DNA of 64,000 nucleotides from Rhabdornis inornatus (taxonomy: Eukaryota > Chordata > Aves > Passeriformes > Rhabdornithidae). Positions 1 through 11,266 of the stretch are shown here, in pieces (the first letter of the stretch is position 1; each line of letters begins with the position of its first letter). The notes under the pieces were generated by a model. It did not search any database. It saw only the letters and a program-made list of their open reading frames with translations, and had not been told where the DNA came from. The stretch is taken from positions 2,046,001-2,110,000 of the forward strand of contig VWZS01009934.1 in NCBI GenBank assembly GCA_013397075.1, written 5' to 3'. The position numbers and the translations under genes are program-made.

Positions 1-56
1 CAACCTTATGAAAGTATATAATATGATTTCTCAACTCTATTATGAAATAAAGTAAC

Positions 57-157
57 TTTATAAATGATGCATAATTTGTTTGTAAAAGGTATTTGACTTC
101 TTAATATAGGTATGAAATCAAACACCTTTTACAAACATACTGCATGTAATTTATAAA
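57..157. repeat. 101-bp imperfect palindrome (MITE-like or hairpin RNA candidate)
   Basis: The ends are TTTATAAA at 57-64 and again at 150-157. This 8-mer is its own reverse complement, so it serves as the terminal inverted repeat. The inner arms (about 79-100 and 114-135) pair over 22 positions with only two mismatches, and a short AT-rich loop near 101-113 separates them. The outer arms pair less well, with a small offset around the two TGCAT motifs. A full-length palindrome with terminal repeats resembles a non-autonomous DNA transposon (MITE). The length and near-perfect inner stem also fit a microRNA-like hairpin. I do not recognise a named family. Confidence 0.6.
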
Positions 158-463
158 AAAGTAGCTGGGTGTAAGTTGTTAAAAATGCTTTGTTTGAAGT
201 TTATCTATATTAGATAGACTTCATTTTTATTTTAGCTTTCCTAGTACTACTTTTTATTTTCACTTCTTATTTACCAAATAGGATGATACATGTCAAGCTG
301 TTTTCAGTACATTATCTATTATCTGTTAGTTTCTTCTTTTCTTCTCTACATTCTTACTTTGTGTAAACTTCTGTATTCTTGAATATTTCAATCTTTTCCT
401 AGTTTTGTTTTGTCTCTTTCTTTCTTTCTCTTTTCATGTGCTGATCTGCAACATTTACGAAAC

Positions 464-580
464 CAACAACAACCAAAAAANNNNNNNNNNNNNNNNNNNN
501 NNNNCCAGCCAAAAAAAACAAAGCCCAGAAACACCCGAGGGAAAAAAACACCACCACCAACCAAAATACATTGCCAGGTC
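464..580. repeat. A/C-rich low-complexity tract flanking the gap
   Basis: Runs of A broken by CC and CA dinucleotides occur on both sides of the N block (AACCAAC and CCAAAA-type motifs before it, long A runs and CACCACCACC after it). It looks like simple-sequence expansion. Difficult sequence of this type probably caused the gap. There is no coding meaning: reading frames across it are only A/C-rich translation. Confidence 0.7.
481..504. other. Run of 24 N (assembly gap or masked bases)
   Basis: There are 24 consecutive undetermined bases inside an A/C-rich low-complexity tract. The true length cannot be known from this window. Confidence 0.99.
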
Positions 581-3093
581 TCGGGTGCCCCTCTTAGTTT
601 GTCACTTGCAGCCTGTATTTAGCAGATTGATCTCGTTGATACTGTATGGGGCATGTTAGGGGAGCTCTGTAGTTAAAGATGTCCTTTTCTTGTTCAGCAT
701 TTAATAGCTAAAAGAAATTATGAATATAGAGCCAAATACTCTCTTGTATCGTATTACTCACACCTGTAGAAAACTGCTTTGAACTCCTTGTGAAACAGTA
801 CTGTTTTAAGTAGGCTTAATTTTATTTACATTTTGTACTCACTTTGTGTTGTGCATGTCTACAGACTATGTACAAAATTTACATATTTTCTCGACATTTT
901 TTAGTTTGAAGAAGAAGCCAAATACATAGATCTATATTAAGTGTTGAGAGTACAAGCCACAGTGAAGTTATAAGTGTTTCAGAAAAATTATGTTTCTGAT
1001 CATAGTGGGTTTTTGTGGCCTGCAATATTGTAGAACATTTAGTTTTTTCAGTAGAAGAAACCGTAATTAAAAACTTCCCTTACAAAATACCAAAGAGATG
1101 TATATGATTAACATTGTTTAGTGAAAAAGAAAGGTAGAATTATGTGGTTATTTCTAAGTACGCAGAATTGCTAATGCATTGTGTCTCATCAGATGGATCA
1201 TACCAGTAGAGAGCAGTACTCTGCCCTTGGGAGAGTAGGGATAGGGAAACTCTATTTGATGATGAAGGAATTTCAGGTGTAGCAATGTACATAGCAATTG
1301 TGAAAGCATAGTTGCATCCTGTCGTCTTTGTCCTCCTGTTTGTGGTAATTATGACAGTCACTCTTGTAGGCCAGTGCAGTAACAACACTCCCAAGAACTA
1401 GTTGGGCACCAGTATTTAAATAATTACAGATAATTAACCATGAGGTGGTATAATCAGGGAGGAAAAAAAAATCATTTCATCGATATTTATCAAGGATTAG
1501 ATGGATTGGGAGGGTTGAGAGAACAGTTTTGATTCCCTTGCTAGTTCACAAATCTTAGTTAACAGCAGAGCAGTCTCTTGAGCCACAATTATTGTTGGCG
1601 TTATGTCTAACCACCACTTATATATGTGTTGGGCAAATGGTTCTTACAAATTTTAATACTCTGTCGCCATAGTAAACTAATACTTCTTTGGAATAAGTGT
1701 AGGTTAGCATATGTATTGAATTTATTGATTTTTTTGCAAAGGATGGATGGGACAAAGTTAAAACTGCAGTCCATCAGCAGGGTATATGTTGTAAAACCAA
1801 GTACAGATTATCTACTGCCTCACCCTTTATTGTCCTGTCAAAAAACAAAGTATTACAAACTGAAATCCTTGTAAGATTTTTCACTCTCTCTCTCTCCTTC
1901 TCTACTAACAAAACAAAACTGCTTTTTGGATTGTCATTTGTGATAACTGAATCTAAAGGCAGAAACATTTCAGGAGGGTTTTGTGAGTGGTGATATGGTT
2001 GTCTGCAGTTACAAGGCTGAAGATCTGATGGACACTCTCTGCCCCTGACAAGTGTGCTTAGATTCTCTGAAACAGTGAATCTGTACTAGGAAATAAGACA
2101 GAAAGTTAAACACCCCGTGTCATCAGGACTAGGTGGCACCCATCTGGCCACTGGAAACTGGAAGGAGCATGCGTTGTTGTCTCCTTTTCCTTGCAGATTT
2201 TCTTCGTGCAATTTTTTGAGCCAAAGCTCTGATGTGTCCCTTAAATCCTAGGGAGTTCAGATTTGCAAAAGAGAAATGTATTATTTCTTCTGTGTCTGGA
2301 AAAAAGAATTTGAATGTATTATGAATTTATGGTGGCCATTTAATTAGCATTTTCAGAGCATATCTGTCTCTTCCACAATTAAGATATTAGGGTAGCAAAT
2401 GTTTTCTGTCACAAAGGAATTGAACCCATTGTCATATCCTCCTCTGGTGACTATCCTTGGAGAAAAGAACAAGCGAAATATCTTTAACTTCCAATGACAT
2501 AATGCTTTCCATTTGAAAATTTGTCAGGATTTCCTGTATAAAACCATGGGAATGCTAAGAAGAGGTTTGCTTGGATGTATTTTTCCCAGAAAATCTCCTT
2601 TGTAAATGCTGACTTTTAAGTCTTTGAGACCATCCATACAAAGGAGTTGGGCAGTCACAAAGCAGCTTAAGAGTTTTACATTAGAAACCAGATACTGTCC
2701 CCCAGTGGACTTGGGCCTGTGAAGATAAAGCTTATTATGACACCTGAGAGTTTACGTTTGGCACTATCTCTAGGGACTGAATCTAAGCTGTCTTATCTCC
2801 TCGTTTACAGCCGTTTAGGTATTTCTGCTGTGATTGATCTGAGAAATAGGGCTCCTTGCGTGACAATGGAGGTGTTGTATAATATTAGTCTCTCTTGTGT
2901 TCATGCCAGGTCTAATGCCAAAAGATTTCTTGAATTTTATTTTTCTCCATGGGCTGAAAATTTCAGTTGCCAGTAATAGTATTTCCTGAGAATGAAGACA
3001 GGCCCTGCCTTGGAGAATCTAACCAGACTTATCTCTTGACCTGCAAAGCTAGTAAATAAAGGCAGGTATGAAAGTAGAATCATTCCATTCAAG

Positions 3094-3155
3094 TTTGAAC
3101 AAGCTACTAGCACAAAGTATTTTATTTGAACAAGCTGCTAGCACAAAGTATTTTA
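3094..3155. repeat. 31-bp tandem duplication, two copies
   Basis: Copy one is 3094-3124 and copy two is 3125-3155. They are identical except for one A-to-G change in the CTACTAGC/CTGCTAGC core. A partial third start (TTT) follows. The near identity points to a fairly recent local duplication inside the intron. Confidence 0.9.
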
Positions 3156-6100
3156 TTTACTTAGCACCTTTCCTACATTTGTGAGGTAACAGCTGTTGCA
3201 CAGAGTTAGAAACCTGCCAGATTGTGAAGCTTTTGTTTACATGGAACGTCCTAACTTCAAGCAAAGGTGCAAACAAAAAGTTACAAGGATTTAAGACTCC
3301 CTTCACTCCAAAAAGCTATAACGACTTAAGGTTCCCTTCGCTCACCCAAAGAAACAGGCAATACACCTCTAACACTAGTACATCAAGTGCTTTAATGGGA
3401 ACCGTTGCAAGAATTTTGATGATTATGTGTTGTGTTAATATTATTTGCAGCCTTGCCTAAATCACTTTTTTCCCCTTATATAAACCACATATTAATGTAT
3501 GATTTTAAAAATACTTATTGGCACTGTTGTTGCCATTGGTACAGCAACATCAGTTTAGAGGTTTTGTTTAGTTTGCTTCTTTTTTCTTCACTCTAAGTTC
3601 TGTATTTTCGTATCTGAACATTATGTTCCTACAAGGGATTTTTTTTTTAAGCTTCCTCACCTTTTTTTTGAAAGCTACAGTGGGCAATGCTGTATTTTGC
3701 ATAAAGCCCAGAAAATCTCTGATCTCCCAAATAAAAGGTCCCTGAAATAGAGGCAGCTACCTTAAACAGTCTTCTCCACCATTAGTAGGTATACTCATTT
3801 GTCGTGCTGCTAATCAAAAACTCCCTTGTCTTACCTCTAATCCACAGCTGAACCGTGTGTGCTTCCCCTTTGATAAAATATGCAAAGTGGTCACAGGGAC
3901 AGTGGTCAGCAGGACAGGACTGCTATTCAGCTGGTTCTCTGGCATTGAATCTGTTCTGGGAATGACTGCACACAGAGTATCTTTTATTCACTGCATATTA
4001 GGTGTTGCTAGAACTCCTGACCTACTGGCAAAGCCAGTGGAGCTGTGATGGTGAGACACCTGATAAATCAGGGGTTGTTCATCACTTTTGTTTTATCCAC
4101 CTATAATAAATATATAGGCTCTTGCACAGTAGGAGGAGAGTTAGTGGCAATTTCTTGTAGCCCTTTTCTATTTGCCTGCTAACCATAAATTATTAATTCC
4201 TGTCCTTTAAAGAGTAATTTCACTCTTCCATTTCAAGGTACATTATGTATGTATAATTACATATAATTTCTAGAACTGTAAAATTTGAAGTTACAGGATG
4301 AATTACAAGAATCTAGTGCAATAGAAGGGCATGGAGAAATAGATATGTATCTCCACTGTTAATCCATATAAATATGGTACGACCATGTCAGAGACAACTG
4401 ATGACAGAGATTAAGTTATGTTGCATATTATATAGAAAAAACTGTCCAAAGGCTGTATTCTTTTCAAGAAGCAATGTTAGGCATAACACATGATGAGCAA
4501 AGATACATGAAGTTTTAGATGTAAAACATGAGCAAAAACAAAAGTCTCAGTGGCAGTATGATAGAAGAGTTTTCAGGGTGTACAGAAGTTTTGCTGAAAC
4601 TATAGGGACCTACAAGCTGTGGGGACTCTTACGGTTTGAGCGATCAGGTTATTCATGGACTCAGAACTGAGATAATGAGATGGGGTTTGGGTTTCTTAAT
4701 TTTGCCCTCTATTGGAACTGGTATTTTAGTAGAAGAATGCAGTAAAATGGTTCTAGTATGCAGATAGATAGGGCTGTGGGAATGAGTTACTGAAATAATG
4801 GTCAATACGTAGATTAAGGGTTATTGTACTATTTGACTTTGTAAGCGTTAAAGCAAAGCAAGCATGCAAGTCAAAATACAGAAGTCGATCTATAAAAAGT
4901 ACCAGTTTCATATATTTCTAATAAAGCATGAACTTAGGAAGCAGAAAACTTCAAATCAGGCTCAAGCGTGTCATCATAACAGTCTGCAAAGGTGGCCAAA
5001 CAGTTTACACAGCTGATCAGGGCACTCTTAGTGGACCTTAAGAGCTTTGCAGGCTTTGTACATTTCATAGGGAAAAAAAACCAAGGATAATAGGAAGAAT
5101 TTGAAGAAGTTTTAAGCAGTTGAAGCAGGCCAGATGGAATAAGAAAGTTTTTTGTTCTCATTTTACAACTGGATTTCTGAGGCCCATACTAGTTGATTGA
5201 CTAGCCTAGGATCACACACAGCAGCTGCATTAAGGCTAGTAAATAAATTCAGATAGTCTTTGTCTATATGCAGTTCCTTAGGCCATCTCCTTCCTCTGAA
5301 ATTAATTCTAAAAAATGTCTTTAATGCTTCAGTTATGTAAAGCATCAAGATTGTTTTAGAGAGACAAAATAGAGCTGATAGTTTGATAATGAAGTAATCA
5401 AGCTTGTTTTCCCTTTGTTTGTAATTTGGAATTAGGTGTAATTATAGATTAATAAATTTCAATAAATGCCTAGATTGTATATGATAAGGACTCCTGTATG
5501 AAGAATTCTGAAGTCCATGTTTGCATCCAGTAGATCCTTCTTGGAAAGTTATTTTGTAACTTTGAGTAATACTTTGATTAATTAAAATTTTATTTACAGC
5601 ATTCAAGTAGTGTGGAATAATGTCCTGATTCAGGAGGTTACCTAAACCCATCATTTCCTGTAGTTAAGACTAGATACAGACTTAAGTCTTCTTTGAAATT
5701 GTCATTTGTCTTAAGTATTCAGAGCATTTTTTATTACCATGCTAATATGGTTTTTTTCTGATTTCATGTCTCTTTTTCAGCTCTGAAAAAAATTAGTATA
5801 TTTATCAGACATTGACACGCTATTCCAATTTAAGCAATCCAAATTCGATAAATATCTGAGAGACCTGCTATGTCTAATTTCTAATAAAAATTAATGCATT
5901 GTGTTCAGATCTGTATTTCTGCATAATCATTTAAATTTGGAACTGGTTTGGAATTGTTAGAATAAAAAGCAGTGTAAAAATAATACTATTTTTTTTCCTT
6001 TTTCCATACACCTTTTTTAATCCCCAAATTTGAAGCATTTGAATCCAGGTTAAAAATAACCGCAATGTGTTCCTTTCTCAACAGAGCAGCAAACTTCAGT

Positions 6101-8177
6101 CTATATAGAAATAAATTTTGTATTTAATTTCCAAGGCATTGAAATTCTGTAGCAGAACAGTGTAACATGAATTATACTTAAATTACATTTCTTTCCATCA
6201 GAAAAATCAAGTCTAAATGCTGCTGATAACCAATATACTTTTGGCACATTTCACTCTAATGTAGAACTTATTTTCTGGGTTATAGGTAGGAAGACTTTAT
6301 TCTCTGAAATGTAGAGGTGTGGAAAAAGAATAATTCAACTTCAAACAAGCTGGAAATCTGACTAATACATGAGAGGAATAATAGAGTCATAGCACAGTGC
6401 AAGCTCAATTCACAGAGCTTGAACCTTTTTCAGAGTAAGCAGTCCAGCTGTTACATATTGAAGAAAGCAATATTAATTGTAAGAATTAGAGAAAGCTTTT
6501 GGATTATAGTTGTAATTGGGGTAATTTTGTAAAATTCATTAGCAAGATGATCTTGTCCATACAAATGTAAAAAGCATCACTGGTAAAATTCCGTCAGGTT
6601 TCCATTGACCCAGGTGCTCATAATGTGTTAATTTACATCAGAGAAACAGCAGTGTGAAAATTGGCCAGCAGATAGGATTTAGTTATTTTTCATTAGCACT
6701 TGGACTTTGATGAAGGGGAACAGAAAAGAGTTGTTTGACCTTTCAGTGCTTAAATTATTAAAGAGCAAATAGATTTGAGGTCTAGATGCTTGCAAATCTA
6801 ATTTGTCTTGTGGAGTAAGGATTAAAAGACATTTTGAGTTTGAAATTGCTCCAGTCAACTTACTTCTTTCTTTAAAGTATCTGAAAATGAGTAAATGGAA
6901 GGCATCTAAAAGGTATACAAGGAGTAGTGCATGTAGTATAACTAAATATGGATTTACCACAGGAAAAGGAGCAGTTAATGGCAGATTTGTTTCTAAAATG
7001 TCAACTGTCTTTAGCTTTAATCACTGAGTGAAAAATTAGGGGAATCCTCATTTCAGCCAGTACTGAATCAGGTCATGTTATCTCATGTGGTCTGAAGTCC
7101 TTCTTATATTCAGGCCTGCTGCAAGAAAGAAGTAACTTAGTTTACTATCCATCATGCTTTAGTGAAACTGAGGGATTTTTACGTTTGCTGCAGTATCAGG
7201 CAAGCGTATCCAGCTTCACTACCTTGCAAGAGTAAGTGTTTACATCACCTTCTGCATTTTTTTCCTATACTCCACTAAAGTTTGCAAATGGTATTTATTG
7301 TAGATTCACTGCAAATTAATAGTTAGGGGGAGCAACGTGCTGTCTTCAAAGCAGCTTGGAATCCCAGTTCTAAGCAACTCCAGTTTGTTCTAGAAAATTA
7401 ATTGTGAAAATCATGTCAAAAATTGATTTGCAAGAAAAACCAAGATTGTAGTGTAGATATTCCATGGCTAGTTTTTTTACAAATCAATTCCCACAGGATC
7501 AAACAAAGCTTGCTGTGGATTGACCTTTGTTTACTACTCAGCATGGAATTAATCAACTAATGAACATGTTTCTGCTTGATAGGAAGCAGAATATCTCTTT
7601 GTTGCACAGAGCTGCAAAATGTACAGTCAGAGGCCTTCAAGTGAACCTCATGACATTTATGTGTCCCTAGTTGTACTAAAATTTGTGCATAGTTAGATTT
7701 CTGCATGAAGTTCAGCAATAAATTAAAACATTTAAATTTTGAGTGTCCTCTTTTAGATGAGTATTTAGTTATTATAATCAGTGGAGTCTGATAAGCAATT
7801 AGGGTGACCTAAATGTAGACACTTTCTTTCTGCTCAGTTCTCTGAGAACTGTAGATGTGTAGACATCTTCATGAAGGCAGATAGGTTTAAGTGTGTTAAC
7901 ATTAAAATAGAGCTCCACCCTGTTGAAAGTCTGAATCAGGCAGAAGAAAAGGTACTGATTTTTTTCTCAACATTAACTTTCTGGGCATGTTTTGTGGGCA
8001 TAGAAGTCCAGCATCTCCTGTTGGAGATGCTAGATCTTAAAAATACGGTCGTCAGGGTCTGTGGCACATGATCAGTAAGTCTGGTAAAAACACACTAAGA
8101 TGGTGAAGAAAATTGGCATTTTCTGCCCCTTGGTGATATTTGACTATGAAGACTTGAAAGACCTTAAATGGTGATGT

Positions 8178-8312
8178 CATAAAATCATACAATGATTTGG
8201 GTTGGAAGGGACCTTTAAAGATCATCTAGTCCGACCCCCTGATGTGGTCAAGGAACACCTTCCCCTAGACCAGGTTGCTTAAAGTACCATCCCTCCTGTC
8301 GTTGGACAATCC
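8178..8312 (-). mobile_element. CR1 LINE 3'-end fragment, minus orientation
   Basis: Read on the + strand, it starts with an ATAAAATCATACAATGA-like element. It continues with GGTTGGAAGGGACC, ATCATCTAGTCC and ACCCCCTG, then CAGGTTGCTTAAAG. This is the reverse complement of the conserved avian CR1 3' untranslated region and its terminal ATTCTATGAT-type repeat, so the element inserted in antisense to PTPRM. It is 5'-truncated, as most CR1 copies are, and diverged from the consensus I know. The inner boundary near 8312 is approximate. Confidence 0.9.
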
Positions 8313-9621
8313 ATCCTTTTATTTCTATGCCAGATTAGCCTTCAGAAGGGAAGTAGCCATAGCTGTGCAAGGATATGAGAAAGCCAGTAAATCCTGTTGG
8401 GTCCAGACTGAGATGGTCCTGCAGAAGCTCAGCCCATGTGTCCCTATACTTCGGGCAGAATCTTCTGTAAACTTACATCTCTACTACAGATGACAGAAGA
8501 GTATCATGTCAGAAGACCCTGTGGATTTTTCATCTTTAAGAAACCTCCTATGCAGAGATTGCTGGTTTTTATGAACTGTCAACTTGAAAGATCGTGAATT
8601 GTTATTGGATGTAGATGATACGCAAAAATGTGGACACGTTGCCACTTTGACATCAATTATCTAGACTGACTTGTTTACTGGGATTCAAGATTCCAGGAGA
8701 CAAATACTGATTAAGAACCACTGGTCCCTAGTGAAGCAATAAACTTGTAAGCCAGTCCTCTTTAGAGACATGGACTTCCCACATCACAAATTTAAAAGCA
8801 CTGACTCAGTCTTTTACGGCAACTGCAAGAATATAATGATTACACTGTTTGCATATACAGCAGAAATTGCAATTTCTTTGTTCCTGTTTGAATGTCCACA
8901 GCACCTTTACAGTGGAGAGGGATGGACTGTTCTCTGTAGGTCCCAGTACAGCAGAGACTGCAAGTGCGAACTGACTTGCTTTGCAGAATGCAGAAACTGA
9001 AAAATATGGTTATCTATAAGATGTGTAAAAATGTTTTGCTGAGTGATAACAACTTCCATCAAAAAGTGTTTTGTACTTGCTCAGCAAGTTGATATGCCAC
9101 TAAAATTTTACTTTGTGCTTTTATAAATACTTAAAATATCAACAGTTAAGCAAACACTGGTACCTGTCTCTCTGTAATTTATGTCTTCATTTTTATCTTA
9201 GTACTAATTTAATTTCATTTAGGTAAAATAAACAGGTTAGAGAAGGGACTCTATAGCTTTATACTTGCTTAGGTGAACAAAATAATACTTAATTCCATAT
9301 TTTAGCACTGATTAAGCACACTTTTTATGTGCAAGAGTTTGAACAAGGAAACGTACTGTACATTCACTTGTGTGAAAAGCTGTGGTGTGTATGGCTAATT
9401 TTGTTTTTCGAGAACAAAATTAATTTGAAAGCATGAATCTATTCCTCAAATTTATACACCTGAATATTAGCATTTTGCTTTCTTCCTGTGTTCTTTGCTT
9501 TTAACAGTCCTTTTTTTTTTCCAGTAAATATTGGTATGCTATTATGGTTTTAGCATGGTTTGACTGCCCAAGTTTTAAAATAACCGCTGTTTTCTTTGTT
9601 CTTTCCTTTCTACACTCTTAG

Positions 9622-9895
9622 TGTCTATCAAATCGTTGTTGAGGAAGAGCGCCCACGGAGGACCAAAAAGACAACTGAGATCCTAAAGTGCTACCCAGTG
9701 CCCATTCATTTCCAGAATGCCTCACTCCTGAATTCCCAGTACTACTTTGCTGCAGAGATTCCAGCCAATGGTTTACTAGCTGCTCAGCCTTTCACCATTG
9801 GTGATAACAAAACCTACAGTGGTTTCTGGAATACGCCTCTTCTTCCTCATAAGAGCTACAGCATCTATTTTCAAGCTGCTAGCAGAGCCAATGGG
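9622..9895 (+). CDS. PTPRM: PTPRM exon: membrane-proximal FNIII region with proprotein cleavage motif
   Basis: This is an internal exon of receptor-type protein tyrosine phosphatase mu, a homophilic adhesion receptor whose cytoplasmic phosphatase acts at cell contacts. It is 274 nt long: one base completing a split codon, then 91 full codons, ending in phase 0 at AATGGG|GTAGGT. The acceptor is the AG at 9620-9621 after a pyrimidine tract. The translation begins VYQIVVEEERPRRTKK and ends YFQAASRANG, closely matching human PTPRM as I remember it. RPRRTKK is the basic motif in the last FNIII repeat at which the family precursor is cut into non-covalently associated subunits. NAS and NKT are potential N-glycosylation sites. 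Among the paralogues PTPRK, PTPRT and PTPRU, the ERPRRTKKTTEILKCYPVPI segment is distinctive of PTPRM. The same frame continues past the donor, but only into intron. Confidence 0.96.
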
Positions 9896-11037
9896 GTAGG
9901 TCTTGCAACAGGTGTGATTTTATACAGTGTTTGTGTGTAGATAAATGATTGGCATCAACTAGCAGGATGCCCAATTTAGTTGCTAATGAGAAAATGAAGT
10001 AACCGTGAAATTTAACACACTGAGTTTAAAAAATAGCAGTTTTCCTAACACAATATTGCTTAATGATTAAAGGTTACAGGAAAGAGGAGGGGAAAACCAC
10101 ACATTTTGTCAGTAGTGAGCAGACAAAGTAGTATGTTACCATTCTGTCTTATTAGCTAAAAGCTGTCCAGTGACTGTGTCTGACTGGCTTTTTTTCTTCC
10201 TTCTTTTTTTTTTTTTTTTCTTGCTTTTAACAAGAAAATGTGATTCTTTCGTTATGTTTAAGCCAAACACAATTGTGGATTTCAGCACATCTGTCTTGAC
10301 GTGTCCAGTCCTATTACCTTAGTTTGTAACATCTTGATCTGCCTTTTTCTCATTTGGTTGCCCTGATTGAATTAGAAAACACCTTTTTTTTTTTTTTGTC
10401 CCTTTCTGCAAACAAATTAAAAAGAAAAAGAAAATAAGTAGATGGAGCTGAAATGAAAAGTGTGTAAAAAAGATCCTCACAGATCATGTTTCATCAGACT
10501 AATTCTTCCTGGAATTGTTTTTCATTTCCTGGACAGACCTACCCAGAGCCTTTCAATTCTTGATAAGCTCTGGCTGTCTGTGCTGACAGCCTGGAAGTGT
10601 TTTCTGCCAGAAACCATAATGGTCCCTCATCCACAGTGCACCAACAGTGCACAAATGTGAAACACCATTAATTATTTTTTCTTTCTAAAGTTGTCTAACA
10701 TGATGCCTCAAACTATACTTTCTGTAAGAAAAAGAAGAATCTCCCAAGGTCATTATGTTGCCAGAGTTAAAAAACTGAGCATTTGCCTGTATTCCTGAGA
10801 ATATCTTTCACATTTTCTACTTCTAGAGGAATCTTAAGTGAAATGTTTACATTCCATACCCAAGCAGTGTTTGTCCATATTATGAATATACTTCGGAGTT
10901 AGCTAATAAGCGGTTAAATATGGAATGAAGCACATTCTGCTCTGACATTTTATCAGTACTTTTAAGAAGAGAATTATGGATGACTTTCTCTGTCTAAAAG
11001 CACAAGATGTGACCTTTTTCCTCTTTATTTGACACAG
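9896..11037 (+). other. PTPRM: PTPRM intron (1,142 bp)
   Basis: It is bounded by a GTAGGT donor at 9896 and an ACACAG acceptor ending at 11037. It contains poly-T tracts at about 10204-10219 and 10385-10397. No coding sequence or mobile element was recognised. Confidence 0.93.
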
Positions 11038-11074
11038 GAAACTAAAATCGACTGCGTCAGGGTAGCCACAAAAG
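11038..11074 (+). CDS. PTPRM: PTPRM 37-nt exon, end of FNIII region
   Basis: This is a short internal exon of 37 nt that starts in phase 0 and ends in phase 1 (one base of a Gly codon). It encodes ETKIDCVRVATK and then the first base of Gly. The acceptor is GACACAG and the donor is G|GTATGT. The residues fit exactly between the preceding exon (ending SRANG) and the transmembrane exon (starting GAAT), as in PTPRM (ANGETKIDCV, then VATKGAAT). The peptide finishes the membrane-proximal extracellular domain and carries one cysteine. It is too short to be found by open-reading-frame length. The identification rests on reading continuity and both splice sites. Confidence 0.95.
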
Positions 11075-11237
11075 GTATGTTTGTATTATGTCATGTGTTC
11101 TGTGCTTCACCTTGTTGACCTTCCCCTCACATGGTGTTTGGAAACTTCCAGAAGTGTTTATATTGCTAAAACAGATCACTAAACATACCAGAGAATTTTC
11201 ATAGAATCATTTGCATCCTTAGATGAGATTTAAGAAA

Positions 11238-11266
11238 TTTGTTTGTTTGTTTGTTTGTTTGTTTTT
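11238..11266. repeat. (GTTT)n microsatellite
   Basis: About six uninterrupted GTTT units end in a T run. It is 164 bp after the donor of the 37-nt exon, in the early part of the large intron. Confidence 0.95.

Larger units (their letters stand above)
1..9621 (+). other. PTPRM: PTPRM intron, 3' portion
   Basis: This is non-coding intron sequence that ends at the acceptor of the first visible PTPRM exon. The final stretch is pyrimidine-rich and ends in an AG at 9620-9621. I looked for the preceding PTPRM exon (the end of the previous FNIII segment) and did not recognise one, so the intron is taken to start before the window. It holds a 101-bp palindrome (57-157), an N gap (481-504), a 31-bp tandem duplication (3094-3155) and a CR1 relic (8178-8312), each listed separately. 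The rest is unique-looking AT-rich DNA in which I see nothing definite. Confidence 0.75.
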
